Counted from the stretch's first letter, positions 17,249-25,534 are shown. The stretch: DNA of 64,000 bases from Anaeromyxobacter diazotrophicus (GCF_013340205.1 NZ_BJTG01000008.1:248001-312000); one strand, 5' to 3'. The notes: a model not told the origin generated them from the letters alone. Made by a program: numbers and translations.

Positions 17249-18193
17249 ATGCGCCTGGCACGCCTCACGCTCCTCGGGAGCCTAGCGCTGGCGCTGGCCT
17301 GCAAGAGCGCGCCGGCCCCGCTCCCCCCACCCCCGCCTCTCATGCAGCAGCCGCCTGCCCCGCCGCCGAAGCCCCGGATCGCCCTGGTGCTGGGCGGCGG
17401 CGCTGCGCGCGGCTTCGCGCACGTCGGGGTCATCCGCGCCCTCGAGCAGGAGCACATCCCGATCGACCTCGTCGTCGGGACCAGCGTCGGCAGCCTCATC
17501 GGCGCCCTCTACGCCAGCAACCTCGACAGCTTCGACCTGGAGTGGACAGCCTTCAAGCTGGAGAAGGACGACCTGTTCGACTTCGGCGTCGTGACCGCCG
17601 TGATGGGGATGGGCTTCGCCCGAGGGGACCGGCTCGAGCAGTTCGTGCGGAGCCGGACCAAGGCTCAGAACATCGAGGACCTCCGGATCCCCTTCGCCGC
17701 GGTCGCCACCGATCTCAACTGGGGCACCGAGGTGGTCCTCGACCGCGGCTCTCTGGCGCGAGCGGTGCGCGCGAGCTCGGCCATCCCCGGCGTCTTCCAG
17801 CCGGTGCAGCTCATGGGCAAGCTCCTCGTGGACGGCGGGGTGGTCGACAACATCCCCGTGTCCGTGGCGCGGGCCAAGGGCGCCGACATCGTCATCGCCA
17901 GCGACATCAGCGAGGACGTCGCCAACACCAGGATCACGAACCTCCTGGACGTGACGATGCAGGCGACGAACATCATGTTCGCCCTGAACGCCGAGCACTC
18001 CAAGCGCGACGCCGACGTGATCATCGCGCCCGCCGTCGGCGCGGTCGCCATGCTGGACTTCACGCAGAAGAAGCAGTGCATGCAGGCGGGCATCGAGGCC
18101 GCCCACCGGGCGGCCCCGGCGATCCGGAAGGCGATCGACGGCTGGGTGGCGGCGCGCCAGGAGGTACGTCCCGCACGAGCCGTCGGGCCCTGA
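17249..18193 (+). CDS. Patatin-like phospholipase family lipoprotein
   Basis: Predicted lipid acyl hydrolase anchored in the envelope. A lipoprotein signal (GSLALALAC, Cys at 18) and a proline-rich linker precede the patatin domain. The oxyanion loop is LGGGAARGFAHVG, the nucleophile elbow is GTSVG (Ser79) and the catalytic Asp is in VDGGVVDN (Asp195), so the Ser-Asp dyad is intact. It is of RssA-like size at 314 residues. The substrate is unknown; phospholipid is inferred from the family. Confidence 0.92.
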   Translation: MRLARLTLLGSLALALACKSAPAPLPPPPPLMQQPPAPPPKPRIALVLGGGAARGFAHVGVIRALEQEHIPIDLVVGTSVGSLIGALYASNLDSFDLEWTAFKLEKDDLFDFGVVTAVMGMGFARGDRLEQFVRSRTKAQNIEDLRIPFAAVATDLNWGTEVVLDRGSLARAVRASSAIPGVFQPVQLMGKLLVDGGVVDNIPVSVARAKGADIVIASDISEDVANTRITNLLDVTMQATNIMFALNAEHSKRDADVIIAPAVGAVAMLDFTQKKQCMQAGIEAAHRAAPAIRKAIDGWVAARQEVRPARAVGP

Positions 18194-18228
18194 CGTCACG
18201 TCGTCGCGGCTGCGCGAGGCGAGCAGCC

Positions 18229-18570
18229 TCACTCGTCGGCGCCGTGGCGCGCCCAGGGCAGCGCGATCAGGCGCTCGTAGGGGATGGGCGCGCCCGTCCG
18301 CTCGCTCAGGCCGTACTTGCCGGCGTCCATCTTCCCGAGCGCCCGGTCGATCTCCGCCAGCAGCGCGGTCTCCGGCGCGTCGACCTCGAGCTCTCCCTCC
18401 AGCTCGCTGGCGCGCTGCGCCGTCTCCTCCAGCTCCCGCGGCTCGTCCGTCGGCGCGCTCGAGAGCGGCTGCTGCAGGACCGACAGCACCCGCCTTCGCT
18501 CCTCCTGGAGCTTGCGGCGGAGCGCCTCGAGCTGGGCCTGCGTGAGCACGGACTGCTGCGTCTTGGCCAC
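18229..18570 (-). CDS. DksA/TraR-like protein lacking the zinc-finger cysteines
   Basis: A 113-residue protein with a coiled-coil N-terminal half (LEALRRKLQEERRRVL) and a DksA-type C-terminus (MDAGKYGLSERTGAPIPYERL, then ALPWARHG). In DksA the sequence would read YGxCxxCGxxI with a distal CxxC. Here those cysteines are Ser and Thr and the distal pair is missing, as in Cys-less DksA paralogues. A role at the RNA polymerase secondary channel is inferred. The GTG start at 18570 is preferred because GGAGGAGGG lies just upstream; ATG 18621 is also open. Confidence 0.85.
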   Translation of the reverse strand: MAKTQQSVLTQAQLEALRRKLQEERRRVLSVLQQPLSSAPTDEPRELEETAQRASELEGELEVDAPETALLAEIDRALGKMDAGKYGLSERTGAPIPYERLIALPWARHGADE

Positions 18571-19254
18571 GGCGTCACCCTCCTCCCGCCAGGCCCTGCG
18601 GCCTCGGCGGCGCGTGGCCATAACCCGCCCTGCTGGAGCACGCTCGGATCCCTGCGGGAGCGGGGAGAGGGGCCGCCCTCACCTGACGATTCATCACGTC
18701 TTCACGGAAGTCGCGAGCTGCGGGATTCCCGCGGGCTCACTGCTCTCCCTGGCCCCGCGGAGCGGGGATCGGGCCGGGGGAGAGGCCTCGCGATCCTGCC
18801 CGCAGCTCGGAGCGGTTTCGGGCGAGCGGGCGGGGTTGGGGCTGAGAGGGGCGCGGCAGGTGGGCGGGCGGCGCCGCGGCCGCGGGCGCTCCTGGACGTT
18901 GGGGCGTCGCGTCCGAGGCGGGGCCGCGCATTCGAGGCGGCCGCGCGTGGCCCGGCTCACGACGAGTTCTGAGGGTGAACACGCGTGACCGGCGGCGATG
19001 CATGGCTGGGCGGACCGCCATTCACGGTGCGTCACTATACTGGGTCGTCCCACATGGGAGCTTGACGCGTTCCCGCGCGGCTCGCGCTTCGGCGGACGCG
19101 AAGGCGCGAGGAGGCCTCTCCCGCGGCCGCCCCGGGCGACTGGAAGCCTTTACGATCGGCCGAACCCGTTCTCGCCGCGTCCTCCCTCCGGACCGCTTCC
19201 GCGCGAAGCTCGCGCGTCCCAGGAGCCCCGCGAAACGCATGAGACACTCTGGGT
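18571..19254. other. 684-bp non-coding region upstream of HNH gene
   Basis: No credible gene is seen on either strand. It contains a repeat-like element at 18741-18960 shared with the region upstream of the second HNH/DUF222-type gene, and an AT-richer patch with GTCACTATACTGGG near 19030 that could hold a promoter. The remainder looks like anonymous GC-rich spacer. Confidence 0.5.
18741..18960 (+). repeat. Leader repeat copy A upstream of HNH gene
   Basis: About 220 bp that align with 62731-62961. Shared blocks are TCTCCCTGGCCCCGCG at the left, AGAGGGGCGCGGCAG in the middle (18845-18859) and GTGGCCCGGCTCAC at the right end. The middle-to-right distance is exactly 101 bases in both copies. 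Both copies lie in the same orientation upstream of HNH/DUF222-type genes. Confidence 0.6.
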
Positions 19255-20406
19255 ATGACCGACGCCCGTGCCCTCTCCCGCCGCATCGCCTCGCTCCTCG
19301 CCGGGGAGCGGAGCCGACTCGCCGAGTTTCTCGTCGCCCTGGCGGACTTCGACCGGAAGCGCGGGTGGGGCACGCTCGGCTATGCCTCGCTCTTCCAATA
19401 CCTCGAGCGCGAGCTCCGGCTCACGAGCAGCGCCGCCGCTCGTCGGATGACCGCGGCTGCGCTCGTCCAGCGCTTCCCCGCGGTCGTGGAGCCGCTCCGC
19501 GACGGCCGCGTCTGCATGTCCGTCGTGTGCGAGCTCTCGAAGGCACTCACCCCTGAGAACGCGGGCCAGGTGCTGCCGCGCTTCTACGGCCTCTCGAAGC
19601 GCGAGGCGGAGGCGCTCGTCGCGGAGCTCAGGCCGGTCGCGAATCCGCCGCGCCGCGAGGTGGTCACGGCCCTCGCGCGCCCCGCCCCGCCACTGCGCGC
19701 GAGCGCGCCCGCGGAGGCGCTGACCGCCGCGCCTGCACCCGAACGGACTTCGCCGGCGAAGTCCGAAAGGGTACAGCCAGACGCAGACCTCTTCTCCGCG
19801 CCGGCTCGCCCGCGCGATGAGGTGGTGCCCCTCGACGCTGACCTCCGCCGCTACCACGTCACCGTCTCGAAGGCGTTCCTCGCCAAGCTCGACGCCGCCA
19901 AGGACGCGCTCTCCCACGCCATCCCCGACGGCGACACCGAGGCGGTGCTCACCGCCGCGCTCGACCTCCTCCTCGAGAAGACCGACCGCCGGCGCGGCCT
20001 CGTGAAGCGGCCGCGGCCGGCGCCTCAGAAGCCCTCCGCTGACCCGCGCCACGTCCCGGCGGCGGTCGCGCGGGAGGTGTGGAAGCGGGACGGCGGCCGC
20101 TGCAGCTTCCGCCTGCCGGACGGGAGCGTCTGCGGCTCGACGAAGCGACTCGAGCTCGACCACATCCGCCCGGTGGCGCTCGGTGGGCGCAGCACCGCCG
20201 ACAACCTGAGAGTGGCTTGCTGGGATCACAACTCCCTGCACGCGGAGCACGTCTTCGGCCGGGAGCACATGGACAAGTTCCGGAAGGACGCGGACCGAAG
20301 CGCTCCATCCACCGCCGCTGGCGGAAGCACTTCTGGGGCGTGCGGGGAGGGCGCTGAGGCCGCTGGCTCGACGCGGACGCAGCGACAGCGCGGTACCGGA
20401 TCGTGA
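19255..20406 (+). CDS. HNH endonuclease domain protein (DUF222-like N-terminus)
   Basis: A 383-residue protein. The helical N-terminal region (RGWGTLGYASLFQYLERELR, then RLTSSAAARRM) resembles DUF222-type modules, and a variable Pro/Ala linker follows. The C-terminal HNH nuclease motif has CSFRLPDGSVC...LELDHIRPVALGG and NLRVACWDHNSLHA, with DH, the N and the final H in place. Such multicopy genes are common in actinobacteria and myxobacteria, and their biological role is unsettled. An unrelated-looking tail rich in Ser/Gly/Ala follows the nuclease domain. A second member of this family lies at 63100. Confidence 0.9.
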   Translation: MTDARALSRRIASLLAGERSRLAEFLVALADFDRKRGWGTLGYASLFQYLERELRLTSSAAARRMTAAALVQRFPAVVEPLRDGRVCMSVVCELSKALTPENAGQVLPRFYGLSKREAEALVAELRPVANPPRREVVTALARPAPPLRASAPAEALTAAPAPERTSPAKSERVQPDADLFSAPARPRDEVVPLDADLRRYHVTVSKAFLAKLDAAKDALSHAIPDGDTEAVLTAALDLLLEKTDRRRGLVKRPRPAPQKPSADPRHVPAAVAREVWKRDGGRCSFRLPDGSVCGSTKRLELDHIRPVALGGRSTADNLRVACWDHNSLHAEHVFGREHMDKFRKDADRSAPSTAAGGSTSGACGEGAEAAGSTRTQRQRGTGS

Positions 20407-20820
20407 GCCGATCTCGCGGACGGCGCCGCGAACGCGGGGACGACGCCTCGTCGGCGCCGCTCGCCGGACGGCGCCCCGGCTCGACGAGGCGGCGAGCGCT
20501 GGACGGCCGCGCACCTCTCGGCCGGCTGGGACGCGCCGAGGGAGACCTGTGGCAAATCAAGAGGCCCAAACCGTCCTCTCTTCTCCCTCGGGCCTGCTCC
20601 ACCGATGTGACCACCCGTCCTGGGAAGGCGCAGGGTCGCCAGCAGCCAGGCGGCGCTCTCGCCAGCAGGAGAAGGGCCGCCCGCCTCGCCGCTCCCCGCG
20701 GAGGTTCACACACACTGTTGCGGGCTGGCGTCGTGGCGCAAGGCCAGCGCCGCCGCGCCAGGGCGCAGGCCGCGCGCGGCGCGATCCTTGCTCGGTCCGA
20801 GGGAGAAGGGAGATCGGGTC
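20407..20820. other. 414-bp intergenic region, no gene recognised
   Basis: Between the HNH gene and the small secreted protein. It is slightly less GC-rich around 20545-20620 (GGCAAATCAAGAGGCCC). Nothing recognisable was found apart from a likely promoter region for the next gene. Confidence 0.4.
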
Positions 20821-21165
20821 ATGCTTCGGAGAGCCGCGGTCATTCTCTCGCTTGCCGTCGGCATGGCGCTGCCCGGATCAGCGGGCGCTCGAGGGACACA
20901 CGGCGGGCACGGGATTGTGTCCGCGCGCGGCGGAGGCCTCGGCGTCCACGGTGGCATGCGCGGGTCGGCCAGGTTTGGGCCTGCGTTCCGCCGGGGGCCG
21001 TATCGCCCCTTCCCGCGGTTCCCGCGCTTTCCACACCACTTCAGGCCGTTTTTCGGACCGTTCTTCGGCTTCGGGGTCCTCGTTCCGTTCTACCCGACGT
21101 ACTACGACCCTTACTGCGACCCCGACTCCAGCGACTACGATCCGCGCTGGTGTCACTGGTGGTGA
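20821..21165 (+). CDS. Small secreted Phe/Gly/Pro-rich protein
   Basis: A 114-residue protein with a cleavable signal peptide (AAVILSLAVGMALPGSAGARG). The mature part is low-complexity: a Gly/His-rich stretch, then alternating Pro-Phe-Arg repeats (RPFPRFPRFPHHFRPFFGPF), then a Tyr/Asp/Cys-rich end (YYDPYCDPDS). The start is at ATG 20821, with AAGGGAGATC upstream. It resembles other small aromatic-rich exported proteins of proteobacteria. Function unknown. Confidence 0.65.
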   Translation: MLRRAAVILSLAVGMALPGSAGARGTHGGHGIVSARGGGLGVHGGMRGSARFGPAFRRGPYRPFPRFPRFPHHFRPFFGPFFGFGVLVPFYPTYYDPYCDPDSSDYDPRWCHWW

Positions 21166-21389
21166 CGGCGCCGGCCGCGGCTCGCCGGCGCCGGCGCCAC
21201 GGCCTTGCCCGCTCACGGCGGCCGCCCGCTGCCACGCCGAGCACGCGCAGCCCTGAAGCGCTGTTGCTGCGAGGGGCCACCACGGGTACAAGCCGCGAGC
21301 GCCTCCGCAGCCCCGCTCGGCCCACTGGAAGCGGCAAGTGGAACGATTCGGCTCGAGCGACGTCCGATGGCGAGGAGGAGCATTCGGCC

Positions 21390-21542
21390 ATGCAGGGAGC
21401 CATCACCACCCGCGACGTCCTGCTGCACGGCCCGACCATCGTCCGTTGCTCGGGGCCGCGGACGTACCTGCGCTGCCTTCGCGCGCTGTTCGCGCGGCGC
21501 CCGACGACCTTCCTCGCGGTCGTCTGCTCCGGACGGCGGTGA
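21390..21542 (+). CDS. Short ORF, possible 50-aa protein
   Basis: ATG 21390 follows GAGGAGGAG about 10 bases upstream and opens a 50-residue frame (MQGAITTRDVLLHGPTIV..., ending CSGRR) with natural-looking amino-acid composition and an internal hydrophobic stretch. The surrounding 385 bp (21166-21550) contain nothing else. It ends just before the convergent lipoprotein gene. Confidence 0.45.
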   Translation: MQGAITTRDVLLHGPTIVRCSGPRTYLRCLRALFARRPTTFLAVVCSGRR

Positions 21543-21550
21543 CGCGCCCC

Positions 21551-23773
21551 TCAGGGCGCGACGGGCACGGGGGCGCGCACGTAGATGTTGAGCCGCGGCG
21601 CGATGTAGACGCCGTAGGCGGAGCTCGGGGTGGCGCGGAGCACCGACCGCTCGATCACGAAGACCCGGTTGCCGTCCTGGGAGAGGTGGAAGGGCAGGAA
21701 GCGGCGGAGCTCCTTGTGAAGGTCCCCGTTTCGCGCCATGTCCAGCACCACCTCGTCGCCCGACGTCGACCAGGCGAGCGGGTCGCCCACCACGCTGGTC
21801 GTGGGGGTCGCGCTGGGGTCGACGGCCACGTGGATCCGCTGGCCGCTGCCGTCGGCGAAGAGCGACCACCCGAACTTGTTCTCGAGCTTCAGGTCCGGCC
21901 CGGCCCACTGGTCGGCCATCCAGGCGTTGATCATGGTCTGCCAGAAGGTCCCGGGGGCTGTGACCACCGCCTGCGCGAACGCGGCCGGCGCCACGTCGGA
22001 CTTGAACGCGTAGTCGTAGGTGCCGGCGACCACCTGGCCGGCCGCGTCGAGGCGCTCGCAGTAGACGGCGCGGACGTCGTCGAGCGCGTCCAGGAGCGTG
22101 ACCACCTGCTCGTCCCCGCTCGCGTAGCGCAGGTGGAGCTCCCCGGCGGCGCCCAGGCTCCAGGCGAGGCTCTGCCCCGCGTAGGCGCCGGCGCCGGTCT
22201 GATCGGGCGCGAGCGTCACCGCCTCGCCGTTGAACTGGGCCGGGAGCGTCGCGCCCCAGGGGTCGACGCCGGCGGCGTAGTAGGCGGGCATGGCCCACGT
22301 CCCGGCGGCGAGCGCCGCCGTCCACGGGGTGGTGGGCACGCGCGCCGGATCGCGCAGCGAGCCCTCGAACCGCCACTGCCGCGAGCTGGTGAGGGGGCCG
22401 TAGGTGCCGGCCATGGGACCGCTGCCGAGGGTGACGGCCTCCCAGGTGGTGGTCAAGTCCTGCTGGACCGTGACCAGGTCGACCAGCGCCCCGCGGGCGA
22501 AGACCTGGTAGGTGATGCGCCCGATCGCGTTGGCGGTGGAGATCCCGGCGTCGTGCCGCTCGGCGATGTAGGCGTCCTGGACGGCCTGAGGGTACGGGGA
22601 GTCCTGGATGCTGTCCCAGCTCGTGACCCTGAGCGGCGCCGCGAGGTCGAGGACGACCGTCGAGCCGCTCTGGCTCCAGGTGAGCGCGTTCGCGCCCGTC
22701 GTCGTCACGTAGAGCCCGGTGCCGTCCAGCGCCATGGTGAACCTGTCCCCGGAGCGCGCCAGGTAGCCTGGGGTCGACGCGGTGGTGGTGAGGTAGGACG
22801 TGCCCGAGGGGGGGACCGGCGCCGCCGGCGGCATGAGCACCGGGTCGGCGAGCGTCGCGTCGCGCGCCTGCGCCAGGACCGCGGCGCCGGCGCTGGCGGT
22901 GAAGGCGCTCGTCTGGACGGGGTCGGCGGCGAGCGCGAGCGTGTCCGGGCAGCCCGCGGGCAGGGCCGCACCCAGGTCGACGGCGGCCTTGATCGCCGAC
23001 GCGAGGTCGAGCACCAGGGCCGGGTCCACCGACTTCTCCGCCTGCACCAGCGCCGTCGCGTCGGCCGGCGGCGCGCCGCCGTTCGCCTGCTGCAGGAGCG
23101 CGTAGCGCGCGGTGGTCACGTTGGTCAGGTTGACGTTCGGATCGGCCTCGGCCGCGAGCTCGTGCGCCGCGGCGGCGTCGGCGGGCAGCGCGTCGAGGCC
23201 GGGGAGCACCGTCGCCAGCTTGACCTGCTCCTGGCCCGCGGCGGCCGTGCCCTGCGCCACGAGGGTGATGGTGGCGGCGGGGTCGGCCACCTCGATCGGG
23301 AGCGTGTAGGCGCCATCGGGCCCGGCCACCGCGGTGAAGCTCTCGCCGCCCGTGGTGGCGGTGACGGTGGCGCCGGGGACCGGCTCGTCGTAGACGCGGC
23401 CGCGGAGCGCGAGCGTCTGCACGCCGCGGACGGTGACGGTGGCGGTCGCCGCGCGCGCCCCGTCGCTCACCGTGTACCAGAACGCGACCTGGCCGATGAA
23501 GCCGGGCGCGTCCGGCGTGTAGACGACCCGGCCGCCGGCGAGGGCGGCGGCCCCGCGCGCCGGCGCCCCGACGGCGGTCACGGTGAGCGTCCTGCCGCCC
23601 GCCGCGCTGTCGTTCGCGAGGACGTCGATGGTCACCGGCGCGCCGTCGCGCGCGGTCGCCACGTCGTCGGCCGCGAGCGGCGCGGCGCCGGGCGCCGGGG
23701 CCTTGCTGCCCCCTCCGCAGGCGAGCGCGAGGGCGGCGACGAGCGGCGCGAGACCGGGGCGGGGGTGGCGCAT
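21551..23773 (-). CDS. Large lipoprotein with Ig-like/cadherin-like and carboxypeptidase-regulatory-like domains
   Basis: A 740-residue envelope protein. The lipobox is LALACGGG at residues 16-22. A bacterial Ig-like repeat follows (ADDVATARDGAPVTIDVLAN, then GGRVVYTPDAPGFIG). Next comes a carboxypeptidase-regulatory-like beta sandwich (LRGRVYDEPVPGATVTATTG) and then about 500 residues of a beta-rich region of unknown family. Probably surface- or periplasm-exposed. It is convergent with the 50-aa ORF and about 135 bp from the small membrane peptide gene upstream. Confidence 0.82.
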   Translation of the reverse strand: MRHPRPGLAPLVAALALACGGGSKAPAPGAAPLAADDVATARDGAPVTIDVLANDSAAGGRTLTVTAVGAPARGAAALAGGRVVYTPDAPGFIGQVAFWYTVSDGARAATATVTVRGVQTLALRGRVYDEPVPGATVTATTGGESFTAVAGPDGAYTLPIEVADPAATITLVAQGTAAAGQEQVKLATVLPGLDALPADAAAAHELAAEADPNVNLTNVTTARYALLQQANGGAPPADATALVQAEKSVDPALVLDLASAIKAAVDLGAALPAGCPDTLALAADPVQTSAFTASAGAAVLAQARDATLADPVLMPPAAPVPPSGTSYLTTTASTPGYLARSGDRFTMALDGTGLYVTTTGANALTWSQSGSTVVLDLAAPLRVTSWDSIQDSPYPQAVQDAYIAERHDAGISTANAIGRITYQVFARGALVDLVTVQQDLTTTWEAVTLGSGPMAGTYGPLTSSRQWRFEGSLRDPARVPTTPWTAALAAGTWAMPAYYAAGVDPWGATLPAQFNGEAVTLAPDQTGAGAYAGQSLAWSLGAAGELHLRYASGDEQVVTLLDALDDVRAVYCERLDAAGQVVAGTYDYAFKSDVAPAAFAQAVVTAPGTFWQTMINAWMADQWAGPDLKLENKFGWSLFADGSGQRIHVAVDPSATPTTSVVGDPLAWSTSGDEVVLDMARNGDLHKELRRFLPFHLSQDGNRVFVIERSVLRATPSSAYGVYIAPRLNIYVRAPVPVAP

Positions 23774-23908
23774 GTGACCTCCGTGGAGACGGCCGGCGAG
23801 TGAAGGCGGCGACCTTACACTGTCAGCGCAGCCTGCGCCGTCACACGGTCCGTGGACATCTACTCATCGTCACGGAGGCTGGAGCGCGGTCGCGCGCGGA
23901 GCGCCCGC

Positions 23909-24040
23909 TCAGGCGTGGCCGGAGGCCACCGCGAAGGCGAGCGCGAAGGCGACGGCCAGCGCGAGGAGCAGGAGGAGCCCCCCCGCCCAGCGACGCCGCG
24001 GTGCGTCGAGCCGCGCGCGGCGCTCGGGGTCGAGGTGCAT
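23909..24040 (-). CDS. 43-aa single-span membrane peptide
   Basis: ATG 24040 is preceded by GAGGAGGGACC. The 43 residues have a basic N-terminus (MHLDPERRARLDAPRRRWAG) and one strong membrane span (GLLLLLALAVAFALAFAVA). It lies 74 bases downstream of the ATP-grasp gene on the same strand and may belong to that operon, for example as an exporter accessory or immunity peptide. That role is speculative. Confidence 0.6.
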   Translation of the reverse strand: MHLDPERRARLDAPRRRWAGGLLLLLALAVAFALAFAVASGHA

Positions 24041-24114
24041 GGTCCCTCCTCGCGGCGGCTCGCGGCCCGCGGCCTGCCTGGCGGGTGGACGCGCGGCGCC
24101 CGGCGACGTGACGA

Positions 24115-25059
24115 TCACCCGCCCGCGAGGAGGCCCGCCAGCGCGTCCGTCAGCTGGAGCCCGGTCCGCCGCTCGACGAACAGCCACTGTCCGCCCGGGT
24201 TCACCTCCAGGAAGACCGCCCTCCCGTCCGGCGTCTCCCGCAGGTCGGCCGCGCCGTAGCGCAGGCCCAGGGTGCGGTGGAGGGCGAGCAGCCGGCGCTC
24301 CACCGCCGCCGGGAGCCCCACCGCCTCGAACCGCGCACGCTCCGGGTCGAGCCGCCAGTCCACCGGGTAGGCGGTCTCGCGCGCGTCGATGCGGCAGGTG
24401 AAGACGCGCTCGCCGACCACGGTCGCGCGCAGGTCGAGCCCGGGCACGTACTCCTGGAAGATGACCGGCGCGTAGCGGAGGGCCGGCAGGAGCGCGAGCT
24501 CCTCCGGGCGCAGCAGGCGCGCCTCGCGCCACAGCTCCGCCGACCCGGTGAACGGCTTGTAGAGGACCCGACCCGGCCCGCCCAGCTCCTCCACGAACGC
24601 CCGCGCCGCGTCCGGGTCGTTGGTGACGAGGGTCCGCGGCACCTCCAGCCCCGCCGCCCGCGCGGTCGCGAGCTGGTGCGGCTTGCGGTGCGCATCGCGG
24701 TCGGCGCCGAGCGGGTTCACCCAGCGCGCGCCGGCGAGCGCGAGCCAGAAGGCGCCCAGCGCGTGCTCGCACTCGTCCCAGGCGAACTGCCGGTGCGCCG
24801 GGTCGGAGATCTCCGGGTGGAGCTCCGGCATCCGCACCCGCCGCCACCAGACCGCCCGCACCTCCGCCGCGGTCACCGGGGGCTCGCCCTCGACCTGGAG
24901 CACCGCCTCCGCGCCGTCCGCGCCCTGCCTCATGCGCAGCGCCGCCCGCCTCGGGAAGCTGGCGGCGTCGAAGCGGGCGCAGCGCTCCCCGCGGGCGGCG
25001 AGCGCCGCCAGCAGCGGCGGCGCGTGCTCGTCGGACCCGTGGGTGACCGCGAGGATCAC
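24115..25059 (-). CDS. ATP-grasp peptide ligase, MvdC/MvdD-like (candidate graspetide maturase)
   Basis: A 314-residue ATP-grasp enzyme. The N-terminus (ILAVTHGSDEHAPPLL, then RFDAASFP) and the VWWRRVRMPE segment at residues 70-79 match the pattern of MvdC/MvdD-type ribosomal-peptide maturases, which form ester or amide cross-links between Ser/Thr/Lys and Asp/Glu side chains. The ATP-binding lysine (VLYKPFTG, K168), EYVPG and the metal-binding end (FLEVNPGGQW, residues 283-292) are present. Its ATG overlaps by four bases the stop of the upstream 120-aa gene, the likely substrate. RimK-type glutamate ligase is an alternative, but the N-terminal signature favours the RiPP family. Confidence 0.87.
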   Translation of the reverse strand: MILAVTHGSDEHAPPLLAALAARGERCARFDAASFPRRAALRMRQGADGAEAVLQVEGEPPVTAAEVRAVWWRRVRMPELHPEISDPAHRQFAWDECEHALGAFWLALAGARWVNPLGADRDAHRKPHQLATARAAGLEVPRTLVTNDPDAARAFVEELGGPGRVLYKPFTGSAELWREARLLRPEELALLPALRYAPVIFQEYVPGLDLRATVVGERVFTCRIDARETAYPVDWRLDPERARFEAVGLPAAVERRLLALHRTLGLRYGAADLRETPDGRAVFLEVNPGGQWLFVERRTGLQLTDALAGLLAGG

Positions 25060-25418
25060 CGCCCGGGCGCGGCCGGGAAGTGGTGGGGCGTGGCGAGCGC
25101 GAACGGCACCGCCGCCGGCCCCGGCGCTCCGGCGATCCAGGGCGGCGTCCCCGGCGGGATGATGCTCGACTGGACGTGGTCGGCCACCACGCCGGTCGCG
25201 TCGGTCACCGGGGGATCGCCCGCCGGCGGGGTCTCGCTCACGCGCTCGCCCGCCGCCTTGGTCGCGCCGGGCGACGGCTTGCCGGGCGCGCCCCCCGGGG
25301 CGGGCGGGGTGCGGCCGCCCTTGGACGGCGACTCGCCCGTACGCTCGCCGGCGGCGCTGGTGCTCTTCGGGTCCCCTCCCCGCGGCTCCGCCGTGAACCC
25401 GCTCGACTCGTCTGACAT
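25056..25418 (-). CDS. Candidate RiPP precursor for the adjacent ATP-grasp ligase
   Basis: A 120-residue peptide of unusual composition, rich in Pro, Gly, Ala, Ser/Thr and Glu/Asp. ATG 25418 has a strong GGGAGGAG upstream. It contains two related segments, residues 18-31 (STSAAGERTGESP) and 51-64 (ATKAAGERVSETP), each with Ser/Thr/Lys and Glu spaced as donor and acceptor sides for graspetide cross-links. A third cluster (VTDATG) lies at 71-76, and the C-terminus has a PFALATPHHFP motif (105-115). It overlaps the ATP-grasp gene (ATGA). The precursor role is inferred from context and composition; the leader/core division is uncertain. Confidence 0.75.
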   Translation of the reverse strand: MSDESSGFTAEPRGGDPKSTSAAGERTGESPSKGGRTPPAPGGAPGKPSPGATKAAGERVSETPPAGDPPVTDATGVVADHVQSSIIPPGTPPWIAGAPGPAAVPFALATPHHFPAAPGR

Positions 25419-25534
25419 GACGCTCTCCTCCCTGGGACGACGGTCAGTGGCTCGGGCGCGGCGGATGTGACGGCCGCCTCGCCCGGCGCGCCGGCGCGCC
25501 AGCTCCGCACGCTGGAGGCGGCGCCGACCGAGCG

